Assembly: GCA_020854975.1 (NCBI GenBank)
Contig: JAHKLQ010000125.1
Location: 1 to 12,500, forward strand
From: Methanobacterium sp.
GTDB lineage: Archaea > Methanobacteriota > Methanobacteria > Methanobacteriales > Methanobacteriaceae
Direction: 5' to 3'
DNA: 12,500 nucleotides
Below the pieces are notes generated by a model, which worked only from the letters and a program-made list of their open reading frames with translations, was not told where the DNA came from and searched no databases. The translations under genes were made by a program, and so were the position numbers. How positions within the stretch are numbered: the stretch's first letter is position 1; each line of letters opens with the position of its first letter. Of this stretch, positions 1-6,700 are shown piece after piece.

Positions 1-159
1 TCTCATTTTAATCATATTCTGGATATTTCTTTTTCTTTCAATTATTATTTTTAACAAAACAAGTTTACCCAAGAAAATTCTGTACATTTTTATAAAAACA
101 ATCTACATTATTAAGGGTTTACACTTTTTTAGTGACTATTAGGTTTTACGCTGTTTTAA

Positions 160-486
160 CCTCTGATCCTAAATTTAATTTCGATATACGCTTTTGCTGT
201 GCCTGTAGGGTTTCTTGGACTGGTAATGAGTCTGGTGTTTCTTGGACTGGTAATGAGTCTGGTTAAAGAAGATTATTAATTACCATTAAGTTGCATGATC
301 TTCATTACCCTACTATTTTCTGGTGGTGGATCTGGGGCTGGAACTTCTCTTATGTAAAGTAGAGATCTAAAAGGAAAATATGAAATAGCGCTCAGGAATG
401 TGCTGGTTTATACCACAGTGTTTATCTGGATTGAATTGATTATTGAACTCTTATTGAAAGGTTCACCAACCATCATCATGTTATAA
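160..486 (+). pseudogene. Possible decayed small membrane-protein gene (relic)
   Basis: I do not recognise a family. One reading frame from 160 to 486 gives strongly hydrophobic stretches, about residues 1-36 (including GFLGLVMSLV twice) and a later segment with VLVYTTVFIWIELIIELLL. It is broken by in-frame TAA codons at 277-279 and 355-357 and closes with TAA at 484-486. The frame stays the same across both stops, which is what a gene killed by point mutations would look like. There is no convincing start codon or ribosome site, and upstream the frame closes at 157-159. The 27-bp tandem duplication at 210-263 lies in the first hydrophobic part and keeps the frame, since 27 is nine codons. 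The alternative is that hydrophobicity arises by chance in AT-rich DNA. Bases 1-159 show nothing else I can support. Confidence 0.3.
210..263. repeat. Perfect 27-bp tandem duplication (two copies)
   Basis: Bases 210-236 and 237-263 are identical, each beginning GTTTCTTGGACTGG and ending GAGTCTGGT. The two copies abut with no spacer and no mismatch, which suggests a recent duplication such as replication slippage. In one frame each copy encodes a hydrophobic nonapeptide, in another VSWTGNESG. There are only two copies and no spacers, so this is not a CRISPR array. Confidence 0.9.
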
Positions 487-490
487 GGAA

Positions 491-553
491 AAATATAATA
501 CTAAGTCCTAACATAGAACATAAAAGTTAAGGGAGTTTAAAAACAAGAGGAGG
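491..553 (+). promoter_or_regulatory. TATA box and ribosome site of the DUF308 gene
   Basis: An AAATATAATA element at 491-500 would place transcription start near 522-527, giving a leader of about 35-40 bases. A strong Shine-Dalgarno sequence GAGGAGG at 547-553 sits 8 bases before the ATG at 562 and fixes that start. The TATA assignment is by position and sequence only. Confidence 0.5.
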
Positions 554-561
554 AAAAAATA

Positions 562-1041
562 ATGGAAAGAAAAACTTTGGCCATAGTATTGATAATTTTA
601 GGTTTAATTGTGTTAGCCTTTCCCCTGCTAGGATTAATCCCTATTGCAATTCTTACAGGATTGGGAGTAGCATTCATGGGTATTGGGTTGATACTAGCCG
701 GTTTCTCTGATAGAGAAGTGAGTAGTGGTTTGGGGCTCTTGGAGATAGTTTTAGGAATCATCGCTCTGGTACTGGGCCTTGGATTCATCTTGAACCCCAG
801 TCTGTTCAGTTTCGTTGCAGGATTATTAGTTGCTCTGGCAGGATTATTCCTGATTATCATAGGTATAGTTGGAGTATTTACTAAAACTGGCGGTAGCAGA
901 TGGAACGGAGTTGTAGCCATAATAATAGGGTTGATATACCTTATATTTGGATACATTATAAAAGATCCATTCTGGTTAGGTGTGCTAATTGGATTATGGT
1001 TACTGCTAACTGGAATTATAATGTTTTTCCAGAAGGATTAA
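562..1041 (+). CDS. DUF308 (HdeD-like) six-helix membrane protein
   Basis: A 159-residue integral membrane protein. Six hydrophobic helices can be seen at about residues 5-22, 26-48, 57-77, 82-105, 115-134 and 138-156. The loops are short and Gly-rich, and the only polar stretches are near SDRE (49-52) and KTGGSR (108-113). Three similar two-helix units, rich in IIxGLxxLxxG patterns, match the DUF308/HdeD family, named after the E. coli acid-resistance membrane protein HdeD. No catalytic residue is visible and the molecular role of archaeal members is not established. The start is fixed by a GAGGAGG ribosome site. The gene stands alone and is followed by a nine-C run and T-tracts. The assignment rests on topology and pattern, not on an alignment. 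Confidence 0.75.
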   Translation: MERKTLAIVLIILGLIVLAFPLLGLIPIAILTGLGVAFMGIGLILAGFSDREVSSGLGLLEIVLGIIALVLGLGFILNPSLFSFVAGLLVALAGLFLIIIGIVGVFTKTGGSRWNGVVAIIIGLIYLIFGYIIKDPFWLGVLIGLWLLLTGIIMFFQKD

Positions 1042-1056
1042 CCCCCCCCCAAATTC

Positions 1057-1108
1057 TTTTTTTATAATTCTTTAAAATTCTTTTTTTAAAATCTTTTTTT
1101 TAAGATTT
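1057..1108 (+). terminator. T-tract terminator region after the DUF308 gene
   Basis: Runs of seven T at 1057-1063 and 1081-1087 are followed by a small hairpin, AAATCTT at 1089-1095 with AAGATTT at 1102-1108 and a six-T loop. Archaeal RNA polymerase terminates on such T-tracts. A run of nine C at 1042-1050 lies directly after the stop codon. Confidence 0.6.
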
Positions 1109-1179
1109 ACATGTTCTAATATACAGCATAACCCTAAAAACGTAAAATTAGTTTTTTTAAACAAATTCTCTGATGCTCC

Positions 1180-1195
1180 TTGGAAAACAAAAAAT
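1180..1195 (-). terminator. T-tract terminator of the RNase P RNA gene
   Basis: Reading the minus strand away from the RNA 3' end near 1201, the sequence is T6 (1194-1189), one G (1188), then T4 (1187-1184). This is a typical archaeal U-rich stop for a non-coding RNA. Confidence 0.5.
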
Positions 1196-1200
1196 ATGAT

Positions 1201-1531
<331 letters not shown>

Positions 1532-1652
1532 ATTAAGGATTTTACAAATCCCTTGATGGAATGTGTAAAGTTGATAGTGTAGGTTTAATGCTATTGGTTC
1601 AAGGTTCTTAATATATTTTCCAATAGATTTTTTTCCAATATATTTTTCTCTC

Positions 1653-1683
1653 GTAGAATTCTCTAGTACCTTAGTAGAATTCT
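1653..1683. repeat. Two copies of a 10-bp near-palindrome, 21 bp apart
   Basis: GTAGAATTCT occurs at 1653-1662 and again at 1674-1683. Its core AGAATTCT is a perfect palindrome, and the second copy extends to TAGAATTCTA. The repeat period of 21 bp is two helical turns, which would put both sites on one face of the DNA. It lies in the spacer between the methyltransferase 3' end and RNase P RNA. The rest of the spacer 1532-1737 is AT-rich, with a small hairpin GGATTT/AAATCC at 1537-1551 and no gene that I can see. Confidence 0.4.
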
Positions 1684-1737
1684 AATAAACTTTTTAAAAT
1701 AATTTGGTTTTTACATAAAAATATATTCTTATATTGA

Positions 1738-2409
1738 TTATTTTACTGCAATTACTATATCCACCGGCAAATCCCACATGGTATGCGTTTCCGTGGATTT
1801 GATGTTGAACCCTGATTTTCGGAGTTCTTCCTGGGTGAAAATAGGACGACAATCCACATATGACGGGAATTTCACGTGTGCCCATTTATACATCTTCATC
1901 ATGAAATTATCATTTCCTGTATCGGATATTGCCACCACTCCCAATCGTCCGCCTGTTTTTAGAACTCTCTTACATTCATGGAGCAATACTGGAATTTCGG
2001 GTGTGTCAAAAAGTTCCAGAGTGAAACTCATGAATAGGGCGTTGAAAAAATTATCTTCAAATGGTAATTTGGAAGCATCCCCCAGGATAAGATTGGTTCG
2101 GTTAGATAATCCTGCTTTGTCCAGTTTAGCCTGGGCCACTTCAAGCATTCCTTCCGATATATCAATCCCATAAAGGAGGCCTGATTCACCTACACCTTTC
2201 GCTAAACTTAGAAGAGCATCCCCTGTACCGAAACCTATCTCTAAAACAGTTTCTCCTTCAGTTATATCCAGTTTTTCCACGCCCCTCATCACATATTTCT
2301 TTTCAGGTTTAGCCATTAGATCATACCATTTGCTCATCCGATCATAGCTATCCTTTGCTTCCTCCTTAGACCGTTTCACCCGGCTAATTTCTTTTTCCTC
2401 AGACGACAT
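1738..2409 (-). CDS. Class I SAM-dependent methyltransferase (UbiE/Methyltransf_11-like)
   Basis: A soluble 223-residue methyltransferase with the Rossmann-type fold. Motif I VLEIGFGTG is at residues 55-63 and binds SAM. The acidic end of strand 2, GIDIS, is at 81-85 with D83 expected to contact the ribose. GDASKLPF at 110-117 is the adenine-side motif. RVLKTGGRLGVV at 148-159 is the typical post-motif III strand. The N-terminal SYDRMSKWYDLMAKP segment resembles the UbiE-like group, which methylates small molecules such as quinones, but methanogens lack ubiquinone and the substrate cannot be read from the sequence. No ribosome site precedes the ATG at 2409, and a TATA-like ACTTTATGCA lies at 2443-2434, so the message may be leaderless or nearly so. 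It is transcribed alone, divergently from the antiporter gene. Confidence 0.82.
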   Translation of the reverse strand: MSSEEKEISRVKRSKEEAKDSYDRMSKWYDLMAKPEKKYVMRGVEKLDITEGETVLEIGFGTGDALLSLAKGVGESGLLYGIDISEGMLEVAQAKLDKAGLSNRTNLILGDASKLPFEDNFFNALFMSFTLELFDTPEIPVLLHECKRVLKTGGRLGVVAISDTGNDNFMMKMYKWAHVKFPSYVDCRPIFTQEELRKSGFNIKSTETHTMWDLPVDIVIAVK

Positions 2410-2497
2410 AATTGTAAATTATGTTTAAGCTAATGCATAAAGTATGGGGAGAACTAAAAAAGCAGTATAAAATAACCAAGCACTGGTTTGAACTCCA

Positions 2498-2506
2498 TTT
2501 ATATCC
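2498..2506 (+). promoter_or_regulatory. TATA box of the antiporter gene
   Basis: TTTATATCC at 2498-2506 fits the methanogen box A. It predicts transcription start near 2528 and a leader of about 50 bases. Only a weak AGGT (2568-2571) precedes the ATG at 2578. Confidence 0.45.
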
Positions 2507-2577
2507 ACCAAAATGTTTTAAGTCTTGAAACACATAGTTAATATTGTTAATTTTCAATCAAATTACCAGGTAATTAA

Positions 2578-3720
2578 ATGTATGCTGATATCAGTCCTTT
2601 AATATTGGGTTTTATAATATTGTTCGCCAGTTTAATATCTTTACGTTTCGGAATATCCGTTGCCATCCTGGAAATTATTTTTGGGGTTATAGTGGGTAAT
2701 ATTTTTAATATTAGTCCTGAAGGATGGATGATCTACATTTCTAGCTTTGGAGGAATATTTTTAACATTCTTAGCTGGTGCAGAAACTGATATTAAACTGA
2801 TGAGATCAAAGTTTAAAGAAAGTTTCCTAATTGGCCTAGCTTCCTTTTTAATACCTTTCATTACAGTTTTTCTTTTTAGTTATTACTTGGCAAACTGGAG
2901 TTTGTTAGCATCGTTAATAGCTGGTGTGACCCTCTCAGAAACTGCAGTGGCTGTGGTTTATTTTGTGTTAATTGAAACTGATCTGGCCAACACTGAAATT
3001 GGAAAAACCATTATGGCCGCCACTTTCATGACCAATATGGGTACAGCCATAGCACTAAGCGTGCTTTTTGTGAATTTCAACCTTTATACATTAATATTCC
3101 TTATAGTTTCCTTTTTGGTCATATTATTTGGCTATAAATATTCACGTCTCATTTTTGATAATGTCCGATTTAAAAATAAAGTTATTGAGCCGGAAATAAA
3201 ATATGTATTCTTACTTCTCCTGGTTTTCATGTTCTTTGCCCAGTTAGGTGGAGGTCAGGCCATTTTACCTGCCTTCATACTAGGCATTTTCATGTCCCAA
3301 CACTTTGTTGAAAGTAAAGAATCAATAGAAGTTAAAAAAAGACTAAAAACTGTGGCTTTTGCTTTTATAACTCCCATTTTCTTCATAGTTGGGGGTTTAA
3401 AAGTTTCTTTAGCATTGATCGCCATGGTCCTGCCCAGTTTCATAGGTCTGCTGGTGGTCCGGCAACTATCCAAGTTAACAGGTGTTTATTTAGTTACACG
3501 AAAATATTTGGATACAGCTCAAACTTACACAACCTTATTAATGAGCACTGGCCTTACTTTTGGCTTGATTGCCAGTGTTTTTGGTTTAAATGCAGGATAC
3601 ATTGACCAGATTCAGTACTCCTTGTTAACAGGGGTTTTAATTACCAGTGCTGTAATACCCACATTAATTGCTCAAAAATGGTTTTTCCCTTTTCACCAGG
3701 AGGATATGTTAGATCAGTAA
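2578..3720 (+). CDS. CPA2-family cation/proton antiporter (KefB/NapA-like), without RCK domain
   Basis: A 380-residue membrane protein with about twelve hydrophobic segments, in the monovalent cation:proton antiporter 2 (Na+/H+ exchanger) family. Family marks are LEIIFGVIVGN (31-41), LTFLAGAETDI (62-72), the unwound-helix region TLSETAVAVVY (118-128), GGQAILPAFILGIFMS (225-240) and MSTGLTFGLI (322-331). It ends soon after the last helix, with no TrkA-N/RCK regulatory domain, unlike KefB and KefC. The position that usually carries Asn-Asp or Asp-Asp in the helix after IGKTIMAATF is Thr152-Asn153, and the later core helix has no conserved Lys or Arg. Transport by the usual acidic-residue mechanism is therefore uncertain. 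It is monocistronic, with divergent methyltransferase upstream and tRNA downstream. Expected to act in the cytoplasmic membrane in Na+, K+ or pH balance. The substrate is unknown. Confidence 0.8.
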   Translation: MYADISPLILGFIILFASLISLRFGISVAILEIIFGVIVGNIFNISPEGWMIYISSFGGIFLTFLAGAETDIKLMRSKFKESFLIGLASFLIPFITVFLFSYYLANWSLLASLIAGVTLSETAVAVVYFVLIETDLANTEIGKTIMAATFMTNMGTAIALSVLFVNFNLYTLIFLIVSFLVILFGYKYSRLIFDNVRFKNKVIEPEIKYVFLLLLVFMFFAQLGGGQAILPAFILGIFMSQHFVESKESIEVKKRLKTVAFAFITPIFFIVGGLKVSLALIAMVLPSFIGLLVVRQLSKLTGVYLVTRKYLDTAQTYTTLLMSTGLTFGLIASVFGLNAGYIDQIQYSLLTGVLITSAVIPTLIAQKWFFPFHQEDMLDQ

Positions 3721-3728
3721 AAATTAGA

Positions 3729-3735
3729 TTTTTTT
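3729..3735 (+). terminator. T-tract terminator of the antiporter gene
   Basis: Seven T residues begin 9 bases after the stop codon, in AT-rich sequence. This is a plausible archaeal intrinsic terminator. Confidence 0.5.
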
Positions 3736-3772
3736 GGAATTATAAAATTACATTTAATTAGTTTATATTAAT

Positions 3773-3778
3773 AAAAAA
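3773..3778 (-). terminator. T-tract terminator of initiator tRNA
   Basis: A run of six T on the minus strand starts 6 bases beyond the tRNA 3' end. Confidence 0.5.
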
Positions 3779-3783
3779 GATAA

Positions 3784-3859
<76 letters not shown>

Positions 3860-3881
3860 TACTATCACTGTTGAATTTCAA

Positions 3882-3892
3882 TGTATATAAAG
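3882..3892 (-). promoter_or_regulatory. TATA box of initiator tRNA
   Basis: On the minus strand CTTTATATACA is a close match to the methanogen box A. Its centre lies about 29 bases upstream of the tRNA 5' end at 3858, the normal distance for a transcript starting at or just before the mature tRNA. Confidence 0.7.
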
Positions 3893-4012
3893 GTTTCCCT
3901 CAATTCTTATTTAATTCTTCCTTTATATCCCGATTTAATTAGTTTCTATTAATTTTTAGCAATTATATATGAATTTGGATGTATGGATTGACATAGGGCC
4001 TAGTTCTCAGAA

Positions 4013-4345
4013 TCATTTATCGGATTTATCCGGTGATAATTCACTTAATTCAGCGTTTAAAGAATAACCTACCACAGTCCTTATAGCAACGATCACCGCT
4101 AGAACTATAACATCATTTAGAGTTGGTTGCAGTATACTAGTGATTAAATCAGCTGCTATGAAGAATTCCAAGCCCAAAACTATCTTATTGGTGAAATCTC
4201 GGCGGATATCATTGTATTCATAGGATTTTCGCAGAATTTCCTTAGCTAAAACCTTGATTGCGGCCCTTATTCCACCATAAAAAACTAAAATAGCTCCGAA
4301 AATGGCTAAAGAATAGGAAATATAGTGTACTATTGTTTCGTACAT
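4013..4345 (-). CDS. DUF1622 family membrane protein
   Basis: A 110-residue membrane protein with three hydrophobic segments at about residues 8-28, 54-70 and 76-96. Family features are the amphipathic charged stretch between helices 1 and 2 (RAAIKVLAKEILRK...IRRDF), the GLEFFIAADLI motif (58-68) and IVAIRTVVGYSLNAEL (85-100), with an acidic residue within helix 2 and an Arg in helix 3. DUF1622 has no established function. It is last of three co-directional genes. The stop of the upstream gene at 4358 lies 12 bases before this ATG, so one transcript is likely. No strong ribosome site is seen (AGATAGAGAA only). Confidence 0.82.
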   Translation of the reverse strand: MYETIVHYISYSLAIFGAILVFYGGIRAAIKVLAKEILRKSYEYNDIRRDFTNKIVLGLEFFIAADLITSILQPTLNDVIVLAVIVAIRTVVGYSLNAELSELSPDKSDK

Positions 4346-4357
4346 TTCTCTATCTTT

Positions 4358-4921
4358 TTATTCTGTAGTTTCTTCTTCAGGGTTTTCCAGTTTTTCCAGA
4401 CGTTCCTCAATATTTTCCAGTTTCTTGTTGGTTGCTCCACGGTATTCGTTGAAACGTTTTTCCAGAGTTTCAATATCCATAGAAACTACATTGAAACGTT
4501 TTTCCAGGGCAGCTAGATCCTTTTTGGTGGCCAGATCCCAATCTTCAATAAGCTGGTCACTCTGTTCATTGAGGAAAAGATCAATACGATGGGATAAATT
4601 ATCTGTGCTGATAGGGACACTGACCTTACCCCTAATCTTTTCACCCATTCCTGAAACCTTTTCACTGACTCCTGAAACATGTAATTTCTCACCCATTCCA
4701 GATGAACCTTCTCCTGGCATCTTTTCACCTACCCCACTGGTTTTTTCTTGAACCTTTTCACCTAAATTACTGGCCTCACCATACACTCTTTCACCCAAAT
4801 CTGTGGCATTACCCTTAACTCGGCCCAGATTAAGGCTTTTATTATCCTGCAAATAGTAATATAATAATACAACCACCGCTCCTGCTAAAACCAAGATGGC
4901 AAATACTTCCAGCGGAGTCAT
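4358..4921 (-). CDS. Membrane-anchored protein with GEK repeats and C-terminal coiled coil
   Basis: Not a family I can name. The 187 residues comprise an N-terminal membrane helix (about 5-24, then Tyr-rich YYYLQ), a Gly/Glu/Lys repeat region (42-98), and a charged coiled coil (about 128-180) ending in PEEETTE. The repeat region contains about six degenerate copies of a 7-12-residue unit, [50 protein letters not shown] and MGEKIRGK, an amphipathic pattern reminiscent of LEA or apolipoprotein-like helices. LEKRFN occurs twice 14 residues apart in the coiled coil. With a single helix and no signal cleavage site, most of the protein is probably cytoplasmic with a membrane anchor, but topology is inferred. 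A strong ribosome site GGAGGGG (4936-4930) overlaps the end of the upstream gene, whose stop is 3 bases away, so translation is probably coupled. Confidence 0.75.
   Translation of the reverse strand: MTPLEVFAILVLAGAVVVLLYYYLQDNKSLNLGRVKGNATDLGERVYGEASNLGEKVQEKTSGVGEKMPGEGSSGMGEKLHVSGVSEKVSGMGEKIRGKVSVPISTDNLSHRIDLFLNEQSDQLIEDWDLATKKDLAALEKRFNVVSMDIETLEKRFNEYRGATNKKLENIEERLEKLENPEEETTE
4449..4507. repeat. 17-bp direct repeat within the coiled-coil gene
   Basis: TTGAAACGTTTTTCCAG occurs at 4449-4465 and exactly again at 4491-4507. The offset of 42 bp is 14 codons, or two heptads. It encodes the duplicated LEKRFN of the coiled coil, suggesting in-frame duplication of a heptad pair. Confidence 0.8.
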
Positions 4922-4924
4922 AGT

Positions 4925-5350
4925 TTAGTCCCCTCCTTTACTTTTACCCTTTTTTTCCATTTGTTTCTCTTTTTTCTCTATTTCTTCTAAGAGTTTCTGG
5001 AGTTTTTCATATTCTGCCCTGGTTTCCAGGCGGGTTACTCTTTCATTGATTTCACTATGGAGAAAACCAACTTTCTGCATCATATTTGAGGTTTCCCCTC
5101 TGATCTGGGAGAGTCTCTCCTGCTGGTCTTTGGGTAATGGTATCACATTTTCCATTAATCTTTTGGATTCCAGATCCCGTTCAACCAGTTCGATTTTCTT
5201 GAGTTCAGCCTGTTTTTCAAGGAACGTTACATTACTCTGAGCTTCTCTAACTTTTCTCCATTGCATTACAATAACAATTATTGCGATAAGTGCTATCACC
5301 GCAATAATAAGCAAAAAAATGTTCTGTGGAATGCTTACTGCGTCTGCCAT
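4925..5350 (-). CDS. Single-helix membrane-anchored coiled-coil protein
   Basis: Unrecognised protein of 141 residues. A short polar N-terminus is followed by a very hydrophobic helix (about 11-29, [18 protein letters not shown]), a basic stop-transfer WRKVR, then a long charged helix from about 35 to 135 with a Pro-containing break near IPLPKD (70-75). The tail is Lys-rich ([16 protein letters not shown]). It is first of three genes, and its organisation (anchor plus coiled coil) mirrors that of its downstream neighbour, so the two may form a hetero-oligomer at the membrane. That is inference. The start is supported by AGGGGG at 5364-5359, 8 bases before the ATG. Functional suggestions such as a membrane scaffold cannot be tested from sequence. 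Confidence 0.75.
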   Translation of the reverse strand: MADAVSIPQNIFLLIIAVIALIAIIVIVMQWRKVREAQSNVTFLEKQAELKKIELVERDLESKRLMENVIPLPKDQQERLSQIRGETSNMMQKVGFLHSEINERVTRLETRAEYEKLQKLLEEIEKKEKQMEKKGKSKGGD

Positions 5351-5384
5351 ACGATATTCCCCCTTATCTATTAATTGTTGAAAT

Positions 5385-5394
5385 ATGTATAAAT
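5385..5394 (-). promoter_or_regulatory. Candidate TATA box of the three-gene coiled-coil/DUF1622 unit
   Basis: ATTTATACAT on the minus strand would start transcription near 5363, only about 13 bases before the ATG and at the edge of the ribosome site. It may therefore not be the real promoter. No better box is obvious nearby. Confidence 0.3.
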
Positions 5395-5431
5395 TATTTT
5401 TTCTTATTAGCTGTTTTAAAGCTTAATTTAA

Positions 5432-5538
5432 GAAGGGGCGTGATTGTAGTTAAGCCCTTCCAATTCATCTGGTTTAAGCAAAGGGTTCCTAATTTAAATA
5501 CTTTCTTAAAACAACCAAACCTTTATTGACCAGATGAA
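5432..5538. repeat. Inverted repeats in the spacer between divergent transcription units
   Basis: TTCATCTGGT (5464-5473) and its exact complement ACCAGATGAA (5529-5538) form 10-bp arms 55 bp apart, with an inner AAAGG (5480-5484)/CCTTT (5520-5524) pairing in register after a small bulge. Just outside, GAAGGG (5432-5437) and CCCTTC (5455-5460) form another short inverted repeat. The 370-base spacer 5351-5720 otherwise holds promoters and no gene I believe in. Confidence 0.5.
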
Positions 5539-5559
5539 AGGTACATATAATATATACAT

Positions 5560-5570
5560 TTTATATAATT
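5560..5570 (+). promoter_or_regulatory. Upstream TATA-like element before map
   Basis: An AT-rich stretch TATAATATATACATTTTATATAA (5547-5569 region) contains TTTATATAAT at 5560-5569. If used, the transcript would begin near 5590-5595 and carry the 5635-5661 hairpin in its leader. Confidence 0.35.
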
Positions 5571-5634
5571 AATGCTTTTGTTATATGCTTTATTATTAAA
5601 GTTTTATAGTTCATGAAAATAGCAACAAAAATGC

Positions 5635-5661
5635 AGATCTAATGCTTGCGAGGTTAGATCT
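5635..5661. promoter_or_regulatory. Perfect 8-bp inverted repeat upstream of map (hairpin or operator)
   Basis: AGATCTAA (5635-5642) and TTAGATCT (5654-5661) are exact complements separated by 11 bases. The position, 60 bases before the map start and just upstream of the proximal TATA-like element, fits either a DNA-binding operator or an RNA hairpin in a longer leader. Confidence 0.45.
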
Positions 5662-5690
5662 AGAAGAATGACTATTGAAAAAGGGATACT

Positions 5691-5700
5691 TTACATATAA
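5691..5700 (+). promoter_or_regulatory. Proximal TATA-like element of map
   Basis: TTTACATATA at 5691-5700 lies about 25 bases before the ATG at 5721, so the transcript would be nearly leaderless. This agrees with the absence of a ribosome site before map. Confidence 0.4.
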
Positions 5701-5720
5701 GGAAGTTTCAGTGTGATTTT

Positions 5721-6647
5721 ATGATAGAAATGTACCAAAAAGCAGGGAGAATTGTAAAAGAAGTTAGAGAACTTGCTGTCGACGAAGTTCACGAAGGAAT
5801 GAAAGTTTTGGATTTGATAAACCTAATTGAATCAGAAATTAAAAAAAAAGGAGGCCTACCAGCTTTTCCATGTAACATATCCATAAATGAAGTTACCGCC
5901 CACTACACTTCACCTCCTGGAGATAAGTCCATTTTAAAAGAAGGGGATCTGGTAAAAATTGATCTGGGAGCCCATGTGAATGGTTTTATTGCTGATTCTG
6001 CTACATCAGTTATGATTGGTTCTGGAGATGGTCCCTTCCAGTCAGGAGATAAAAGTTATAGTCCTGAAAAACAGTTGAAACTGATTGAAACAGCTAAACA
6101 TGCCCTTGAAGTTGCCATAAGCAACATCCGCCCAGGTGCCGAGTTGGGCAAGATTGGTGCTGCTGTTGAGGAGTACATTAATTCTCAGGGATTTGTTCCA
6201 GTGGCTAACCTCACCGGACATAGTATGGAACAGTGGATTTTGCATTCAGGGTTATCCATACCTAATGTTAAAGAAAATAACAAACATCAGATAGAAGAAG
6301 GTGATGTTCTAGCCATTGAACCTTTTGTAACCGATGGTGTGGGTATGGTGGGAGATATGAAAGACACTTTCATATTCCGGTTTCTACGGGATCGACCTTT
6401 ACGTCTGGCTCAGTCCAGAAAATTGCTGGATCTGATAAAATCAGATTACAAAAATCTTCCATTCGCACAGAGATGGTTGGAAGAAGGTTCCAATATAAGG
6501 CAAGTTAAACTAGCCATGAGACAACTTATATCTTCCCGGGCAATCTATCCTTACCATGTGCTTCGTGAAAAAAGTGGTGCCAGGGTAGCTCAGGCTGAGC
6601 ACACGGTGATTGTGGAATCTGATGGTTGCATGGTGATAACGGAATAA
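5721..6647 (+). CDS. map: Type II methionine aminopeptidase
   Basis: Removes the initiator methionine from nascent cytosolic proteins, using a two-metal centre in the pita-bread fold. All five metal ligands can be placed: D81 and D92 in [17 protein letters not shown]167 in NLTGHSM, E200 in LAIEPF and E293 in AEHTVIV. The catalytic His is H61 in TAHYTSP. The segment from about 225 to 280 (SRKLLDLIK...[10 protein letters not shown]...) is the helical insertion that defines type II enzymes, in the short archaeal form. Length 308 is slightly more than usual, and the polar stretch [16 protein letters not shown] (100-114) after the second Asp looks like a small insertion. No ribosome site is seen; the ATG at 5730 (codon 4) is an alternative start. 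It faces the zinc-ribbon gene with 53 bases between stops. Confidence 0.95.
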   Translation: MIEMYQKAGRIVKEVRELAVDEVHEGMKVLDLINLIESEIKKKGGLPAFPCNISINEVTAHYTSPPGDKSILKEGDLVKIDLGAHVNGFIADSATSVMIGSGDGPFQSGDKSYSPEKQLKLIETAKHALEVAISNIRPGAELGKIGAAVEEYINSQGFVPVANLTGHSMEQWILHSGLSIPNVKENNKHQIEEGDVLAIEPFVTDGVGMVGDMKDTFIFRFLRDRPLRLAQSRKLLDLIKSDYKNLPFAQRWLEEGSNIRQVKLAMRQLISSRAIYPYHVLREKSGARVAQAEHTVIVESDGCMVITE

Positions 6648-6700
6648 GTTTAAGAATAACTAAAAGGGGATTGTGTAGGTTAACTGAGAAGTATCAAAGA

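Noticed and set aside
210..263. CRISPR-like repeat
   Set aside because: Two directly adjoining copies with no spacers and no cas genes; a simple tandem duplication.
537..956. Minus-strand 139-codon frame opposite the DUF308 gene
   Set aside because: Pro/Asn/Ile-rich shadow typical of the complement of a membrane-protein gene. The plus-strand gene has a strong ribosome site and sensible topology.
5326..5529. Plus-strand 67-codon frame in the map upstream spacer
   Set aside because: It begins antisense inside the coiled-coil gene, has no ribosome site, and runs through inverted repeats and promoter-like sequence.
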